Notes: a model not told the origin generated them from the letters alone. Counted from the first letter of the stretch, positions 26,202 to 36,647 are shown. The stretch: DNA of 64,000 bases from CAKRJP01 sp963634745 (GCA_963634745.1 CAVHCX010000008.1:37124-101123); one strand, 5' to 3'. A program made the numbers and translations.

Positions 26202-27734
26202 TTGGCTGATATTATATTAAAAATGAATTCTATCACGAAAGAGTTCCCTGGAGTTAAGGCTTTGGATGACGTTAACCTGGAAGTAGAGCGTGGAGAGATT
26301 CATGCCCTGATCGGTGAAAACGGAGCAGGAAAGTCTACATTGATGAATGTTTTGTCCGGAACTTATCCTGCTGGAAGTTACACCGGAGAGATCTATTATA
26401 ATGGAGAACTCTGTCAGTTTAAAACATTGAAAGACAGTGAGGCTAAGGGAATTGTTATTATTCACCAGGAGCTGGCGCTTATTCCGCTTCTGACCATTGG
26501 TGAGAACATGTTCCTTGGCAATGAAAAGAAAACAAAAACAGGTGCCATTGACTGGGATGCTACCTACGATGAAGCTGAGAAGCATATGGCACAGGTTGGA
26601 CTTCATGAGTCCGCCCAGACATTAATTAAGAATATCGGAACCGGTAAGCAGCAGTTAGTAGAAATTGCAAAGGCATTTTCTAAAAATGTTAAGTTATTGA
26701 TCTTAGATGAGCCTACATCTTCCCTGAATGATGAAGATTCTAAGATGCTATTAGACCTTCTGATCTCATTTAAGAAAGAAGGCCTTACTTCAATTATTAT
26801 CACACATAAGTTAAATGAGATTATCTATTGTGCTGATAAGGCAACCATCATCCGTGATGGTTCTACCATTGAGACCCTTGTAAAGGGCGTGGATGAATTT
26901 AGTGAAGACCGTATCATCAAAGGAATGGTAGGTCGCCCCATGGATGACCGTTATCCGTCCAGAGAACGCAAGGTCAGCAAGGAAGTAGAGCTGGAAGTTA
27001 AGAACTGGACTGTATATCATCCACTTTATCATGAGAAAATTGTGGACAAGGATGTGTCTTTTAAAGTTCATAAAGGAGAAGTTGTTGGTTTCTCCGGTTT
27101 GCAAGGAGCTGGACGTACAGAACTTGCAATGTCTATTTTCGGTAAGAGCTATGGTTCTAAGATTACCGGTGAGCTGTATCTGAAAGGACAGAAGGTAGAC
27201 CTTAAGAATCCAGAGCAGGCAATTAAACATAAGATTGCCTACGTAACAGAGGATCGAAAAGTCAACGGATTGGTATTAAGCGAATCCATTCGATTTAATA
27301 CTACTTTGGCAAGACTTGATAAAGTATCAAAGAACGGAATCATCGACCAGACAGCAGAAAAAAATGTTGCCGAGAAGATGACCAAGGAAATGGGAACCAA
27401 GACTCCTTCGATCGAGCAGAAGGTTGGAAACCTATCCGGTGGTAACCAGCAAAAAGCCTTGCTTGGAAAATGGTTATTTGCAGAGCCGGATGTCTTAATC
27501 CTGGATGAGCCTACCCGTGGTATTGACGTAGGTGCCAAGTATGATATTTACTGCCTGGTAAATAAGATGGTAGAGAATGGAAAATCAGTTATTATGATTT
27601 CTTCCGAGATGCCGGAGCTTATCGGTATGTGTGACCGTATTTACGTCATGAACGAAGGTGAGATTAAGGGTGAATTAGATGCCAGTGAGGCGACTCAGGA
27701 GATGATCATGAGCCACATCATTAAGGCGGATTAG
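26202..27734 (+). CDS. mmsA: Monosaccharide ABC transporter ATP-binding protein (two ABC domains)
   Basis: The 510-residue protein has two fused ATPase domains, as in XylG/MglA/GguA. Walker A is GENGAGKSTLM in the first half. The second half keeps GLQGAGRTEL, VTEDRK and the signature LSGGNQQKALLGKWL followed by Walker B VLILDEPTRGID. The start is TTG with GGAGAGGAGG upstream. It powers uptake through MmsB. Confidence 0.94.
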   Translation: MADIILKMNSITKEFPGVKALDDVNLEVERGEIHALIGENGAGKSTLMNVLSGTYPAGSYTGEIYYNGELCQFKTLKDSEAKGIVIIHQELALIPLLTIGENMFLGNEKKTKTGAIDWDATYDEAEKHMAQVGLHESAQTLIKNIGTGKQQLVEIAKAFSKNVKLLILDEPTSSLNDEDSKMLLDLLISFKKEGLTSIIITHKLNEIIYCADKATIIRDGSTIETLVKGVDEFSEDRIIKGMVGRPMDDRYPSRERKVSKEVELEVKNWTVYHPLYHEKIVDKDVSFKVHKGEVVGFSGLQGAGRTELAMSIFGKSYGSKITGELYLKGQKVDLKNPEQAIKHKIAYVTEDRKVNGLVLSESIRFNTTLARLDKVSKNGIIDQTAEKNVAEKMTKEMGTKTPSIEQKVGNLSGGNQQKALLGKWLFAEPDVLILDEPTRGIDVGAKYDIYCLVNKMVENGKSVIMISSEMPELIGMCDRIYVMNEGEIKGELDASEATQEMIMSHIIKAD

Positions 27735-27752
27735 TTGAAAGGAGTGTTGATT

Positions 27753-28943
27753 ATGTCAGCTAAAGAAAATCAGGGCAAATCAGGATTCAGTATCGGTAAA
27801 TTTCTCACCGATTACAGTATGGTAGTTGCTCTTGTAGTTGTATTTGCTTTATTTTATTTCTTGACAGGTGGACGTCTTTTACTTCCACAGAATATGTCAA
27901 ACCTGCTTCTGCAGAATGGTTACGTTTTAGTAATGGCCTGCGGTATGTTGCTTTGTATCTTAACCGGTGGTAACATCGACCTTTCCGTTGGATCTGTAAT
28001 CTGTATGGTTGGTGGTGTTGCAGCCGTATTAATTACAAATAAGGGTGTAAATCCGATTCTTACAATTTTCATTTGCTTAGGTATTGGTCTTCTGGCTGGT
28101 ATCTGGCAGGGATATTGGATTGGATATGTTAGAATTCCTCCATTTATCACAACTTTAGGTGGTATGTTTGTTTTCCGAGGAATCGGACGTTTGGTTGTAG
28201 ATAGTATGACAGTTGCAGTTCAGGATACTACCTTCCTTAACATCTTCACTGCTTATATCAAGGTACCTGGATTAGATACAGATGACCGCATCCTTTCTCC
28301 TTTGGTAGTTGCAATTATCGCAGTTGTAATTCTTTTTGCTACAACTGTAAAATCAAGAGCAAACAAGACCAAAAAAGGTTATACACAGAATTCCGCAGTT
28401 TCTGATTTTGGACGTACAGCAGTCATCAGTGTCGTACTTTTGATCTATGCTTACTTCCTGACTCAGTACAAGGGAATTTCCGTTATGTTGGTTTGGGTAG
28501 TTGTTATCTGCTTAATCTACAACTTTATTACATCTAAGACTGCATTTGGACGTCACTTCTATGCAGTAGGTGGTAATGAAAAAGCAACACAGCTTTCCGG
28601 TATTAATACTAACAAGGTTTATTTTGCAGCTTATGTAAATATGGGATTCTTAGCAGGTTTAAGTGCACTTCTTTGCTTAGCCCGTGTAGGATCTGTAAAT
28701 GGTGCTACAGGTACTTCCTTCGAGATGGATGCCATCGGCGCTTGCTTCATTGGTGGTGCTTCTGCATATGGTGGAAGTGGTACAATCCCGGGAGCAATCA
28801 TCGGAGCTCTTCTCCTTGGTGTTATTAACATGGGTATGTCAATCATGGGTATCAGCGATTCTTGGCAGTATATTGTTAAAGGTGGCGTTCTTTTGGTTGC
28901 CGTAATCTTCGATGTAGTATCTAACCGCAAGAGCGGAAATTAA
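27753..28943 (+). CDS. mmsB: Monosaccharide ABC transporter permease
   Basis: The ~396-residue protein has about ten hydrophobic segments and typical RbsC/XylH/GguB motifs (GGNIDLSVGSV, GYVRIPPFITTLGGMFVFRG, AVGGNEKATQLSGI). The ATG at 27753 has AAAGGAG upstream; TTG at 27735 is less likely. It is the membrane channel of the pentose/hexose transporter and the last gene of its operon. Confidence 0.93.
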   Translation: MSAKENQGKSGFSIGKFLTDYSMVVALVVVFALFYFLTGGRLLLPQNMSNLLLQNGYVLVMACGMLLCILTGGNIDLSVGSVICMVGGVAAVLITNKGVNPILTIFICLGIGLLAGIWQGYWIGYVRIPPFITTLGGMFVFRGIGRLVVDSMTVAVQDTTFLNIFTAYIKVPGLDTDDRILSPLVVAIIAVVILFATTVKSRANKTKKGYTQNSAVSDFGRTAVISVVLLIYAYFLTQYKGISVMLVWVVVICLIYNFITSKTAFGRHFYAVGGNEKATQLSGINTNKVYFAAYVNMGFLAGLSALLCLARVGSVNGATGTSFEMDAIGACFIGGASAYGGSGTIPGAIIGALLLGVINMGMSIMGISDSWQYIVKGGVLLVAVIFDVVSNRKSGN

Positions 28944-28985
28944 TTCTTAAATTCTTGAATCATTGGATGTTCTCTTTTAAAAATA

Positions 28986-29022
28986 AAAAATCCCTGTCGG
29001 CTCTTGGTCGACAGGGATTTTT
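28986..29022. terminator. Bidirectional terminator between mmsB and galM
   Basis: A perfect 14-base-pair stem (AAAAATCCCTGTCG and complement, loop of nine) has A- and T-tracts serving both convergent genes. Confidence 0.9.
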
Positions 29023-29028
29023 ATTATC

Positions 29029-30039
29029 TTACTCAGTATAAAGTCTATAGCTGGTCTCGCTTACATAAGTGTCGCCGGCTTTTAAAATAGAAGCCGGATT
29101 TTCCTCTGTATTGATATCATTTGGCTTAAACTGAGGCTCAAAACAAATAGCATTGTGGGGGCCCATAGGCTGGCCGCCTTTTCCTATACGGTCTGTCAGG
29201 GCGCAGGCGATATAGACCTGACATCCCGGAGCGTTGGTGGAAATTACAAGATTTAAGCCATTGTCCGGATTGTATAGGTGTACCTGGTCCTTTTTAGCCT
29301 CCGGGGCGAAGAGGAAGGGGTTGTCGATTCCGTTGATTCGCTTGATCTCAGGATGGTCGGTATCTAAGATGTCCTGGATCTTTGTTGGCTTTCTAAGATC
29401 ATAAGGAGTACCTTCCACAGCTTCCTCGTCCTTAGGAAGCCCCTCGGTATCTACCGGGCAGTAGCGGTCGGCTTCCACACTTACAATCTGATTTCCGACA
29501 GAACAAGGATGACCTGCCAGGTTAAAGTAGGAATGATTTGTGAGATTGATAATGGTATCCTTATCGCTCTTGGCCTCGTAACGAAGGACTAAGGCATCAT
29601 CCTTTAAAATATAGTGGAGTTTAAGGTCCAAAGTGCCTGGGAAGCCCTCTTCTCCGTCAGGGCTTGTGCGGCTGAAAATAATCTCGTTTTCGCTGTAGGT
29701 ATAGTCGAAAATCCGGTGGGAGAAGCCTTTTTTTCCTCCGTGCAGCTGATTTTCTCCCTCGTTTGCCGGAAGCTTATAGCTTTCTCCGTTCAAGACAAAT
29801 TTCGCTCCCTTAATTCGGTTGGCATATCTTCCTACAAAAGCTCCTAACCAGGCATCCTTCTCCTGATAATCCTTTAATTCATCATATCCAAGGACGATGT
29901 CCTGAAGCTTTCCATCCTTGTCCTTTGCAAGGATCTTCTGGATGGTGCAGCCGTAGTTGGTGACAACTACTGATAATTTGTCATTTTTTAATTCCAGAAA
30001 GTCAATGCCTTCCGGATACTTCTTGATTACTTCTACCAT
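29029..30039 (-). CDS. galM: Aldose 1-epimerase (galactose mutarotase)
   Basis: The 336-residue protein has the conserved His in NLTNHSYFNLAGH and the catalytic Glu in ICFEPQF. It interconverts alpha and beta anomers of aldoses such as galactose or xylose in the cytoplasm, so it could serve either the beta-galactosidase or the pentose pathway. The start is chosen at 30039, where AAAGGAG is seven bases upstream; the ATG at 30057 lies within the ribosome site. No terminator separates it from the sulfatase gene upstream on this strand. Confidence 0.92.
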   Translation of the reverse strand: MVEVIKKYPEGIDFLELKNDKLSVVVTNYGCTIQKILAKDKDGKLQDIVLGYDELKDYQEKDAWLGAFVGRYANRIKGAKFVLNGESYKLPANEGENQLHGGKKGFSHRIFDYTYSENEIIFSRTSPDGEEGFPGTLDLKLHYILKDDALVLRYEAKSDKDTIINLTNHSYFNLAGHPCSVGNQIVSVEADRYCPVDTEGLPKDEEAVEGTPYDLRKPTKIQDILDTDHPEIKRINGIDNPFLFAPEAKKDQVHLYNPDNGLNLVISTNAPGCQVYIACALTDRIGKGGQPMGPHNAICFEPQFKPNDINTEENPASILKAGDTYVSETSYRLYTE

Positions 30040-30086
30040 GATCTGGCTCCTTTCCATTTTATATCTAGCTTTATTATGCCACAGAT

Positions 30087-32681
30087 TTAGTCCTTCAAAA
30101 AGAAGAAGTTATCCACGCGGTTGTCTGTATCAAACATATTGTTGTACTGGATCATTTGATATTCCTTGATGAGTTCTGTGTAGTCAGATTCTTCTCCGTT
30201 TGCGTGAAGGACGCCATCGTCGCCCTCATAGCAAATGGCGGATAGAATAGGTACTTTCTTCATGAGGTCTAGCAGGTACTTGTTATAGCCTGTCAGTTTG
30301 TTGCCGGACAGGTTTAAGAGGTAGGAGGAAAGGTAATTTGCGCTCATATCCTGCGTGTCTTCCTCGATATCATAATTTGCCCAGATGACATAAGGCACCT
30401 GGTACATTTTTGCTGTATCCTCGGTATTTAAAGTGGTGGTGGACTGGCCCATCAGCTCGTCGTAGACGCTGTCTGTAAATCCGGGCTGGTGGTCTCCGAA
30501 CATGACGATCAGGGTGGGTTCCTTTGCCTTGGAAAAATACTTAATTAGATTTTCAAAGGCGCTGTCCGATAATTTAATCAGATTCAGATACTGGGTAAGC
30601 TGGTCATTGGCATTTTCCGGCTTGGTAACCTGGATGCTTTCGTCTACCAGCCCATGGGTTCCTAAGTAACCGCCGTGGTTTTGCATGGTGACTGTAAATT
30701 CATAGAAGGGATCGGTGTTTTCCTTTCTCTGATTTTCGTACTCCGAAATCAGGCGATTAAAATCGGTCTCATCGGAAATAAATTCTCGCACATAGGTATT
30801 GTTGGAGAAATCCTCCTGGGAGATAAAATCCTTGAAACCAAGCAGGGGATATACGGTAGGCCGATTCCAGCCGTCGCTGTAATAGGGGTGGATGGCAATA
30901 TCACCACTATATCCTTGGTCTTCCAGGGTCCAAGTAAGGGACCCAGTTTTGGTTTTTAAGTAGCTGTTGTACGGAATGGATCTTGCCGGAAAAAAGGAAA
31001 TGGAATTTCCGGTGAGAAACTCAAATTCTGTATTGGCAGTATTTCCTCCAAGAACAGATACATAAAGGTGGCCCTTGACTGTATTCTCTGTAAGATTATG
31101 GATAAAAGGCATATAGTCTTCGGTGGTTTCTATATCTGTGTCAACTGCAAGGTCAGAGAAGGATTCGTTCATAATGGCAATAATGTTAGGCCTTGTGTTT
31201 GAGTTATCTTCTGAAATGCTATCAGATACATAATCCTTAGTCAGGTCTTCGACAGCTTCCACGGAATATCCTGCAGGCTTTTCTACTACATAGTAGGTCC
31301 AGGTTAATAGGTAGGACAGGGCAGAACCGTTTTGCGCATAGTCTCGCTCCGGCATCCATACGCTTACGGTGATATCAAGGTCCTTCATAAGGCTGGTGTG
31401 GAAAAAGACCGTATAGGTTCCTGTTGTCAAAAGGGCGGTGGTGACAAGCAAAAGGATCCTTTTTTTGATCTTAAGTCCCCGGTAGGTGCCTACAGTCATG
31501 ACAAGGCAGATGTAGATGACAGCCAGCACAGTGGCCCATACAGCGTCAAAGCCCAGGGTGTAGCTATATTGGTTGGCGACATTCTTTGCAGTGCCAATGG
31601 AGGCGAAATCTGCGGCCACAATGGGGGATCCCCGAAAGTTCCATACAAAGTAATTAGCCAGCCCTAGGATGTAGCTGGTCAAGACGGTCAATACCGATGC
31701 GTACTTGGTGCGGTTGCTGATCAGATAAAAAAACATAAGCAGCAAGCTATATAAGAAGAGATTAATGGGTCCCTGCAGATAAGTAAGCTGGTCAATAAAA
31801 TCCTCCAGGTTATAGGAGGAAAAGCGCTGCATAATAAAGTAGGAGACCAAGGGCGTTAGTATAAATAAGCCTCTGGATAAAATACAAGTCAGGCTTCCCG
31901 GACTTAAAAGGCGGTCGGAAAGGCTCCCGGGTAGGGGAGGGATACTTTCGGAAATTTGTCGCATTTTGTGTCGAAAGCTTAGATTATACCAATTTAGGAC
32001 AAAGAAGGCGGCAAGAAATAATAGGATTATCATTGCAGCCATATCGCCCAGGCAGTAGGTATTGTATTTGAAAGTAGCTACCATCCGGTGATCCTCCCTT
32101 ACTCCGTCCATATTTAAGTATCCGAAAAGGAAGGACCGATTTTTGGACAGGCATAATTTGCAGGAAGCGTCTGCCGTAGGATCTACCTCCTTGGTTTCTA
32201 GGACTAAAGTATAGACCTGGCCCTTCTCTAAGTCGGCATCCATAGAAAATTCTGTCCAGAAGGCAGTTTCCGTCTGGGTGAGAGAGGAGAGAAAGGTTTG
32301 TCTGGAAGCGACCTTTTCTCCTGAGAAATCCTCGATGGACAGAATCAGGCGGCCCTTTAGATTTACCAGATTTTCGATATCAAATTTGATATAAACATTC
32401 TGTAATTCCGATTGCTTGGCTACAAAATATTGCCGGATTTCCTGACTTTCCTTATCGGCAAGCTCATGCTCTGACTCAAACATATTGATAGCATAGTATT
32501 CTCTTACTTCATAGAAAGACTTATGCCTTGCAATTACTAGGCAGAGGCTTAAAAAAAGTAAGACCAGTAAGAGAGTTTGCCTTAGGGAAATATAATTTCC
32601 GTTAATTAAGGGGAACCATCGGTTCCCCAAAAACTTTGATTTATGTTGATATTTTGAATTCGTGCTCATATCTTTTATCAT
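30087..32681 (-). CDS. LTA-synthase-family membrane sulfatase (phosphoglycerol transferase-like)
   Basis: The ~864-residue protein has an N-terminal helix, a ~190-residue extracellular region, then several membrane helices, and a C-terminal extracellular alkaline-phosphatase-like domain. LtaS-type catalytic elements are present: metal-binding Glu in IMNESFSDL, nucleophile Thr in GGNTANTEFEF, and Asp-His in MFGDHQPG. It is therefore likely to transfer a phosphoglycerol-type group to an envelope polymer or glycolipid. The protein is longer than LtaS (about 650 residues) because of the extra extracellular insert. The start is uncertain: an ATG at 32681 lies five bases after the murF stop, and another at 32669. 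Confidence 0.85.
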   Translation of the reverse strand: MIKDMSTNSKYQHKSKFLGNRWFPLINGNYISLRQTLLLVLLFLSLCLVIARHKSFYEVREYYAINMFESEHELADKESQEIRQYFVAKQSELQNVYIKFDIENLVNLKGRLILSIEDFSGEKVASRQTFLSSLTQTETAFWTEFSMDADLEKGQVYTLVLETKEVDPTADASCKLCLSKNRSFLFGYLNMDGVREDHRMVATFKYNTYCLGDMAAMIILLFLAAFFVLNWYNLSFRHKMRQISESIPPLPGSLSDRLLSPGSLTCILSRGLFILTPLVSYFIMQRFSSYNLEDFIDQLTYLQGPINLFLYSLLLMFFYLISNRTKYASVLTVLTSYILGLANYFVWNFRGSPIVAADFASIGTAKNVANQYSYTLGFDAVWATVLAVIYICLVMTVGTYRGLKIKKRILLLVTTALLTTGTYTVFFHTSLMKDLDITVSVWMPERDYAQNGSALSYLLTWTYYVVEKPAGYSVEAVEDLTKDYVSDSISEDNSNTRPNIIAIMNESFSDLAVDTDIETTEDYMPFIHNLTENTVKGHLYVSVLGGNTANTEFEFLTGNSISFFPARSIPYNSYLKTKTGSLTWTLEDQGYSGDIAIHPYYSDGWNRPTVYPLLGFKDFISQEDFSNNTYVREFISDETDFNRLISEYENQRKENTDPFYEFTVTMQNHGGYLGTHGLVDESIQVTKPENANDQLTQYLNLIKLSDSAFENLIKYFSKAKEPTLIVMFGDHQPGFTDSVYDELMGQSTTTLNTEDTAKMYQVPYVIWANYDIEEDTQDMSANYLSSYLLNLSGNKLTGYNKYLLDLMKKVPILSAICYEGDDGVLHANGEESDYTELIKEYQMIQYNNMFDTDNRVDNFFFLKD

Positions 32682-32686
32682 CTGAT

Positions 32687-34051
32687 TTAGAAATTTTCCA
32701 GTGCAGAAACAATTTCCGGAAATTCCATGCCGTGGGAGGCTTTTACCAGACAATTGTCTCCTTCCTTAATAATATCCTTGCTGGCCTTTAAGAAGTCTTC
32801 TTTGGTCTCAAACCAGTGGGTTTGGCAACTAGCAGAAGCTCCCTCCGCGATGGCCTTGGATACAGGGCCGATGGCACATACCACATCCACGCCGGTTTGG
32901 GCGGCATAGCTACCTACTTCTCTGTGAAGGGAAGCCGCATCCTCCCCTAATTCACCCATATCTCCAAGGATGGCAACCTTGCGGCCAAGAGCCATATTAA
33001 GCACATCAATAGAGGCCTTCATGGAAATAGGATTGGCATTGTAGCAGTCATCTAAAATAATCAGATGAGGAGTCTTGATAATATGATTCCTTCCCGGGAT
33101 GGATGGAAGCCCCTCAATACCGGCCTTGATCTCATCCGGAGTGAGGCCCAAGGTGAAGCCTACAGCGGCACCGGCCAGAGCGTTGGATACCATGTGAAGT
33201 CCCGGTACCGGAACTAAGCAGTCAAAGCTTTGTCCGTCCTTTAAGTGGATGGTGCAGGCGGTTCCCTTTAGGCCCTGAGGCTCAATATGATCGGCATAGA
33301 AATCATTGTCGGGGCTGGTGCCAAAGAGGCTGGGAGTTACACCCTTTACCGGGCCCATCTTTGCCAAGAGGTCGTCATCTCCGTTTAGGATAATGGTGCC
33401 CCCATCTTTCATATCCTGGATCATCTGAGACTTTTCCTGGAGAATACCTTCTCTGGTTTTGAAAAATTCCAAATGTGCCACACCGATGTTGGTAAGAACA
33501 CAGATATCCGGCTGGGATACAGAAGAAAGTCTTCGCATTTCCCCGAAATGATTGACACCCATCTCCAAAACGGCAATTTCATGGGACTCATTCATTTCGA
33601 AAATAGTAATAGGAAGTCCCCACTCGTTATTGAAATTTCCCAGAGTTTTGTGGACAGAGTATTTTTGGGAGAGGACAGAGGCAATCATTTCCTTGGTGCT
33701 GGTTTTTCCGACACTTCCGCTGATACCTACCACCTTCACATCAAAAGAGTTTCGATATAATTTTGCAATATCAAGAAGGGCCTGGCCTGTAGATTCTACC
33801 AGGATATAAGGGAAGTCAGTCTCCCCTAAGTCCTCGTGGGATACGACACACAAGGCTCCTTTTTCAATGGTGTCTGGAATAAATTTGTGGGCGTTAACCT
33901 TCACACCGTCAATGGCTACAAAAAGATCTCCTTTTTTAACCTTGCGGCTGTCGATTACCACGCCCTCTACTTCAATATCAAGAAGGGCAGGATCTCCGTG
34001 GTAACTTCCGGCGCAGGCTTGTGTTATATTTCTTAAACTTAAATTCTTCAT
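32687..34051 (-). CDS. murF: UDP-N-acetylmuramoyl-tripeptide--D-alanyl-D-alanine ligase
   Basis: The 454-residue Mur ligase has the P-loop GISGSVGKTSTKEMI, the central NFNNEWGLPITIF and the C-terminal DDCYNANPISMKASID. It adds D-Ala-D-Ala to the UDP-MurNAc-tripeptide in the cytoplasm. Start 34051 is chosen because GGAGAG lies ten bases upstream; the frame extends to a TTG at 34069 that is inside the ribosome site. The neighbouring upstream gene on this strand is ddl, which makes its substrate. Confidence 0.95.
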   Translation of the reverse strand: MKNLSLRNITQACAGSYHGDPALLDIEVEGVVIDSRKVKKGDLFVAIDGVKVNAHKFIPDTIEKGALCVVSHEDLGETDFPYILVESTGQALLDIAKLYRNSFDVKVVGISGSVGKTSTKEMIASVLSQKYSVHKTLGNFNNEWGLPITIFEMNESHEIAVLEMGVNHFGEMRRLSSVSQPDICVLTNIGVAHLEFFKTREGILQEKSQMIQDMKDGGTIILNGDDDLLAKMGPVKGVTPSLFGTSPDNDFYADHIEPQGLKGTACTIHLKDGQSFDCLVPVPGLHMVSNALAGAAVGFTLGLTPDEIKAGIEGLPSIPGRNHIIKTPHLIILDDCYNANPISMKASIDVLNMALGRKVAILGDMGELGEDAASLHREVGSYAAQTGVDVVCAIGPVSKAIAEGASASCQTHWFETKEDFLKASKDIIKEGDNCLVKASHGMEFPEIVSALENF

Positions 34052-34097
34052 AAAAATAAATCTCTCCAAAATGTAGGCTTATAGGATGAAAAACATC

Positions 34098-35159
34098 CTA
34101 AGAGTAGCGGGCTTCTATAGATTTTTGAATGATCAATTCGCAAAATTCCCCGTACTCATACCCGGCAGCCTTGGCCGCCTTAGGAAGTAGGCTTGCTGAG
34201 GTCATGCCGGGAAGAGAATTTACTTCCAAACAGTAAATGTCTCCCGTGTGATTATCTACAATAAAATCAGCTCTGGAGTATACATCCAGCCGAAGGGCGG
34301 CAAAGGCGCGTTCCCCGGCAGCCTGGATAAAGGCAGTCTGTTCTTCGTTAATGGACTGGGCCGGACAAATCTCAGATGCTCCCCCGATCTGATATTTATT
34401 TACGTAGTCAAAAACGCCATTGCTGGGGATGATCTCTACAATCGGAAGGGCCTTTCCGTCTAGGATTCCGCAGGCATATTCTCTACCATCAATAAAGGGT
34501 TCGATGACTACCTCGTCTTCCTTCTCAAAAGAAAGCTTCATGGCCTCCTCATATTCTTCTTCTGTATGGACAATATGAACACCGATACTAGAACCACCGG
34601 AGCAAGGCTTTACAACTACCGGTAGGTGCATACCTAAGGCATCTAAAGAAGTGTCCTTGTCTTTTTTAAATACATGGGTTCCGTCAGGAGTTGGCACATT
34701 TTGAAATTTGAAGATCTCCTTGGTGACACCCTTGTCCATAGAAAGGGCGCAACCCAAAGAATTTGGGCCTGTATAGCGGATTCCAAGTACATCAAAGGTT
34801 GCCTGTAGCTTTCCATTTTCGCCTAAACTTCCATGTAAGGCCATAAATGTAATATCAGCTAAAGAACAAAGCTCTAAAACATTGGGGCCCAGATAGCTGG
34901 CAGAATCTCCCGGACGGGATGCCCAAAGCGCATCAAGATCCGGCTCGGTGACTTTGATATCTGCGGCAATATTTAGTCCGCCGTCAGCAGAATCAAAGAC
35001 TTCTTCTAAGCGGTCAGATTCGTACTGGATTCCAAGAAAGGCATCTAAAAGAAAGGCCTTGTGTCCCCGCTCCCTAAGTGCCTTGCAGATGCTGGCACCG
35101 GAATTTAATGATACATCTCTTTCGTTACTATAGCCTCCGGCTAATACGATAATTTTCAT
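34098..35159 (-). CDS. ddl: D-alanine--D-alanine ligase
   Basis: The 353-residue ATP-grasp enzyme has the N-terminal GGYSNERDVSLNSG loop, HGSLGENGKLQ, the phosphate-binding PCSGGSSIGVHIV and the metal site YCLEVNSLPGMTSASLLPKAA. It makes the D-Ala-D-Ala used by MurF. AAGGAG precedes the ATG. The D-Ala specificity is inferred from the murF neighbour. Confidence 0.93.
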   Translation of the reverse strand: MKIIVLAGGYSNERDVSLNSGASICKALRERGHKAFLLDAFLGIQYESDRLEEVFDSADGGLNIAADIKVTEPDLDALWASRPGDSASYLGPNVLELCSLADITFMALHGSLGENGKLQATFDVLGIRYTGPNSLGCALSMDKGVTKEIFKFQNVPTPDGTHVFKKDKDTSLDALGMHLPVVVKPCSGGSSIGVHIVHTEEEYEEAMKLSFEKEDEVVIEPFIDGREYACGILDGKALPIVEIIPSNGVFDYVNKYQIGGASEICPAQSINEEQTAFIQAAGERAFAALRLDVYSRADFIVDNHTGDIYCLEVNSLPGMTSASLLPKAAKAAGYEYGEFCELIIQKSIEARYS

Positions 35160-35192
35160 AGTAATCTCCTTATTAATTATTGGCTGGATTTA

Positions 35193-36647
35193 TTATTCGC
35201 AGGTATAGGTCTGGCCTAACAGTCTTTGCTTTTCATCATAAAGCTTCTGTGACAGGTCTACATAAACCCGGTGCGGATAGAAGAGACGAAGGGTCTCCTC
35301 CCAGAGGGTGTCCTTTTCAGACTTACAATAGGCGGCAATCTCTCTTACCGTCGGAGACTCATAAATGCATTCTCCGTTTCTGAAAATCGGCAGTAAAATT
35401 TCCTTCACAGTATAAGATCCTCCGGAAAGCTTAGTCTTCTTCCAGGTATCCTGGGGATCGAAAAGTAATAGATCCTGACTCTCGTCAAGGACTTCATCTG
35501 CGAAGCATATAAGGTCAGCCTTGATTTTTCCCGAATCTTTCTCGTAAATACGATAAATGGTTTTATTTCCCGGGTTTGTGATTTTCTCGGAATTTTCCGA
35601 AATCTTGATCTTAGGGACAAGCTGGCCTTCTTTATTCTCAATAGCAGCCAGTTTATATACGCCGCCGAAGGACGGACAATCCTTGGAGGTAATCAAATTG
35701 GTTCCAACACCCCAGGAATCAATGGCTGCTCCCTGGATTTTTAAATCATGGAGCAGGTATTCATCCAGGTCATTGGAGGCACAGATTGTAGCATCCTCAA
35801 AACCTGCATCGTCCAGCATTTTTCTGGCTTTTTTTGATAAATAGGCCAGGTCACCGCTGTCCAGGCGGATGCCATATTTTTTGAATTCTCTTCCGGAATC
35901 CTTAAATTCCTTAAAGACCCGAATGGCATTGGGGACACCGGATTTTAAGGTGTCGTAGGTGTCCACTAACAAAGTGCAGTTGTCGGGATAAAGCTGGGCA
36001 TAGGCCTTGAAGGCGGAATACTCATCCGCAAAACTCATGATCCAGCTGTGGGCATGGGTGCCCATTACAGGAACATCAAATTCCTTTCCCGCTAATACAT
36101 TGGAGGTTCCGACACATCCTCCGATGATGGCAGCCCTTGCCCCGTAAAGACCTGCATCCGGCCCCTGGGCTCTTCTGAGGCCGAATTCCATAATGCCATC
36201 CCCGGAGGCGGCATATACAATACGGGAAGTTTTAGTAGCAATAAGAGACTGGTGGTTTACGATATTAAGAATCGCAGTCTCCACCAGCTGGGCCTCCATA
36301 ATAGGAGCAATGACCTTGATTAAGGGTTCTCTGGGAAATACCACGGTTCCTTCCGGAATGGCATAGATATCTCCTGTAAAATGAAAACCACTGAGATAAT
36401 GCAGAAAATCTTCGCTAAAAATTCCAAGACCTCGAAGATAATCTACATCCTCATAGGTGAAATTTAAATTTTTAATATAATCAATAATCTGGTCTAGGCC
36501 GGCACAGATGGAGTAGCCGTTGCCACAGGGATTTTGCCGAAAGAAAACATCAAATACCACCTTTTCATTCTGCCCTTTTTCATAATAACCCTGCATCATT
36601 GTAAGTTCATACAAGTCGGTTAAAAGTGTCAGATCTTGTTTGTTCAT
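35193..36647 (-). CDS. pncB: Nicotinate phosphoribosyltransferase
   Basis: The 484-residue protein has family motifs YELTMMQGYYEKG at the N-terminus, the EFGLRRAQGPDA segment, GTHAHSWIMSF and LVDTYDTLKSGVPNAI, and GIRLDSGDLAYLS. It makes nicotinate mononucleotide from nicotinate and PRPP in the NAD salvage route. The gene sits between ddl and plsC in a minus-strand row with short gaps, so it is probably co-transcribed. There is no sign of truncation. Confidence 0.95.
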   Translation of the reverse strand: MNKQDLTLLTDLYELTMMQGYYEKGQNEKVVFDVFFRQNPCGNGYSICAGLDQIIDYIKNLNFTYEDVDYLRGLGIFSEDFLHYLSGFHFTGDIYAIPEGTVVFPREPLIKVIAPIMEAQLVETAILNIVNHQSLIATKTSRIVYAASGDGIMEFGLRRAQGPDAGLYGARAAIIGGCVGTSNVLAGKEFDVPVMGTHAHSWIMSFADEYSAFKAYAQLYPDNCTLLVDTYDTLKSGVPNAIRVFKEFKDSGREFKKYGIRLDSGDLAYLSKKARKMLDDAGFEDATICASNDLDEYLLHDLKIQGAAIDSWGVGTNLITSKDCPSFGGVYKLAAIENKEGQLVPKIKISENSEKITNPGNKTIYRIYEKDSGKIKADLICFADEVLDESQDLLLFDPQDTWKKTKLSGGSYTVKEILLPIFRNGECIYESPTVREIAAYCKSEKDTLWEETLRLFYPHRVYVDLSQKLYDEKQRLLGQTYTCE

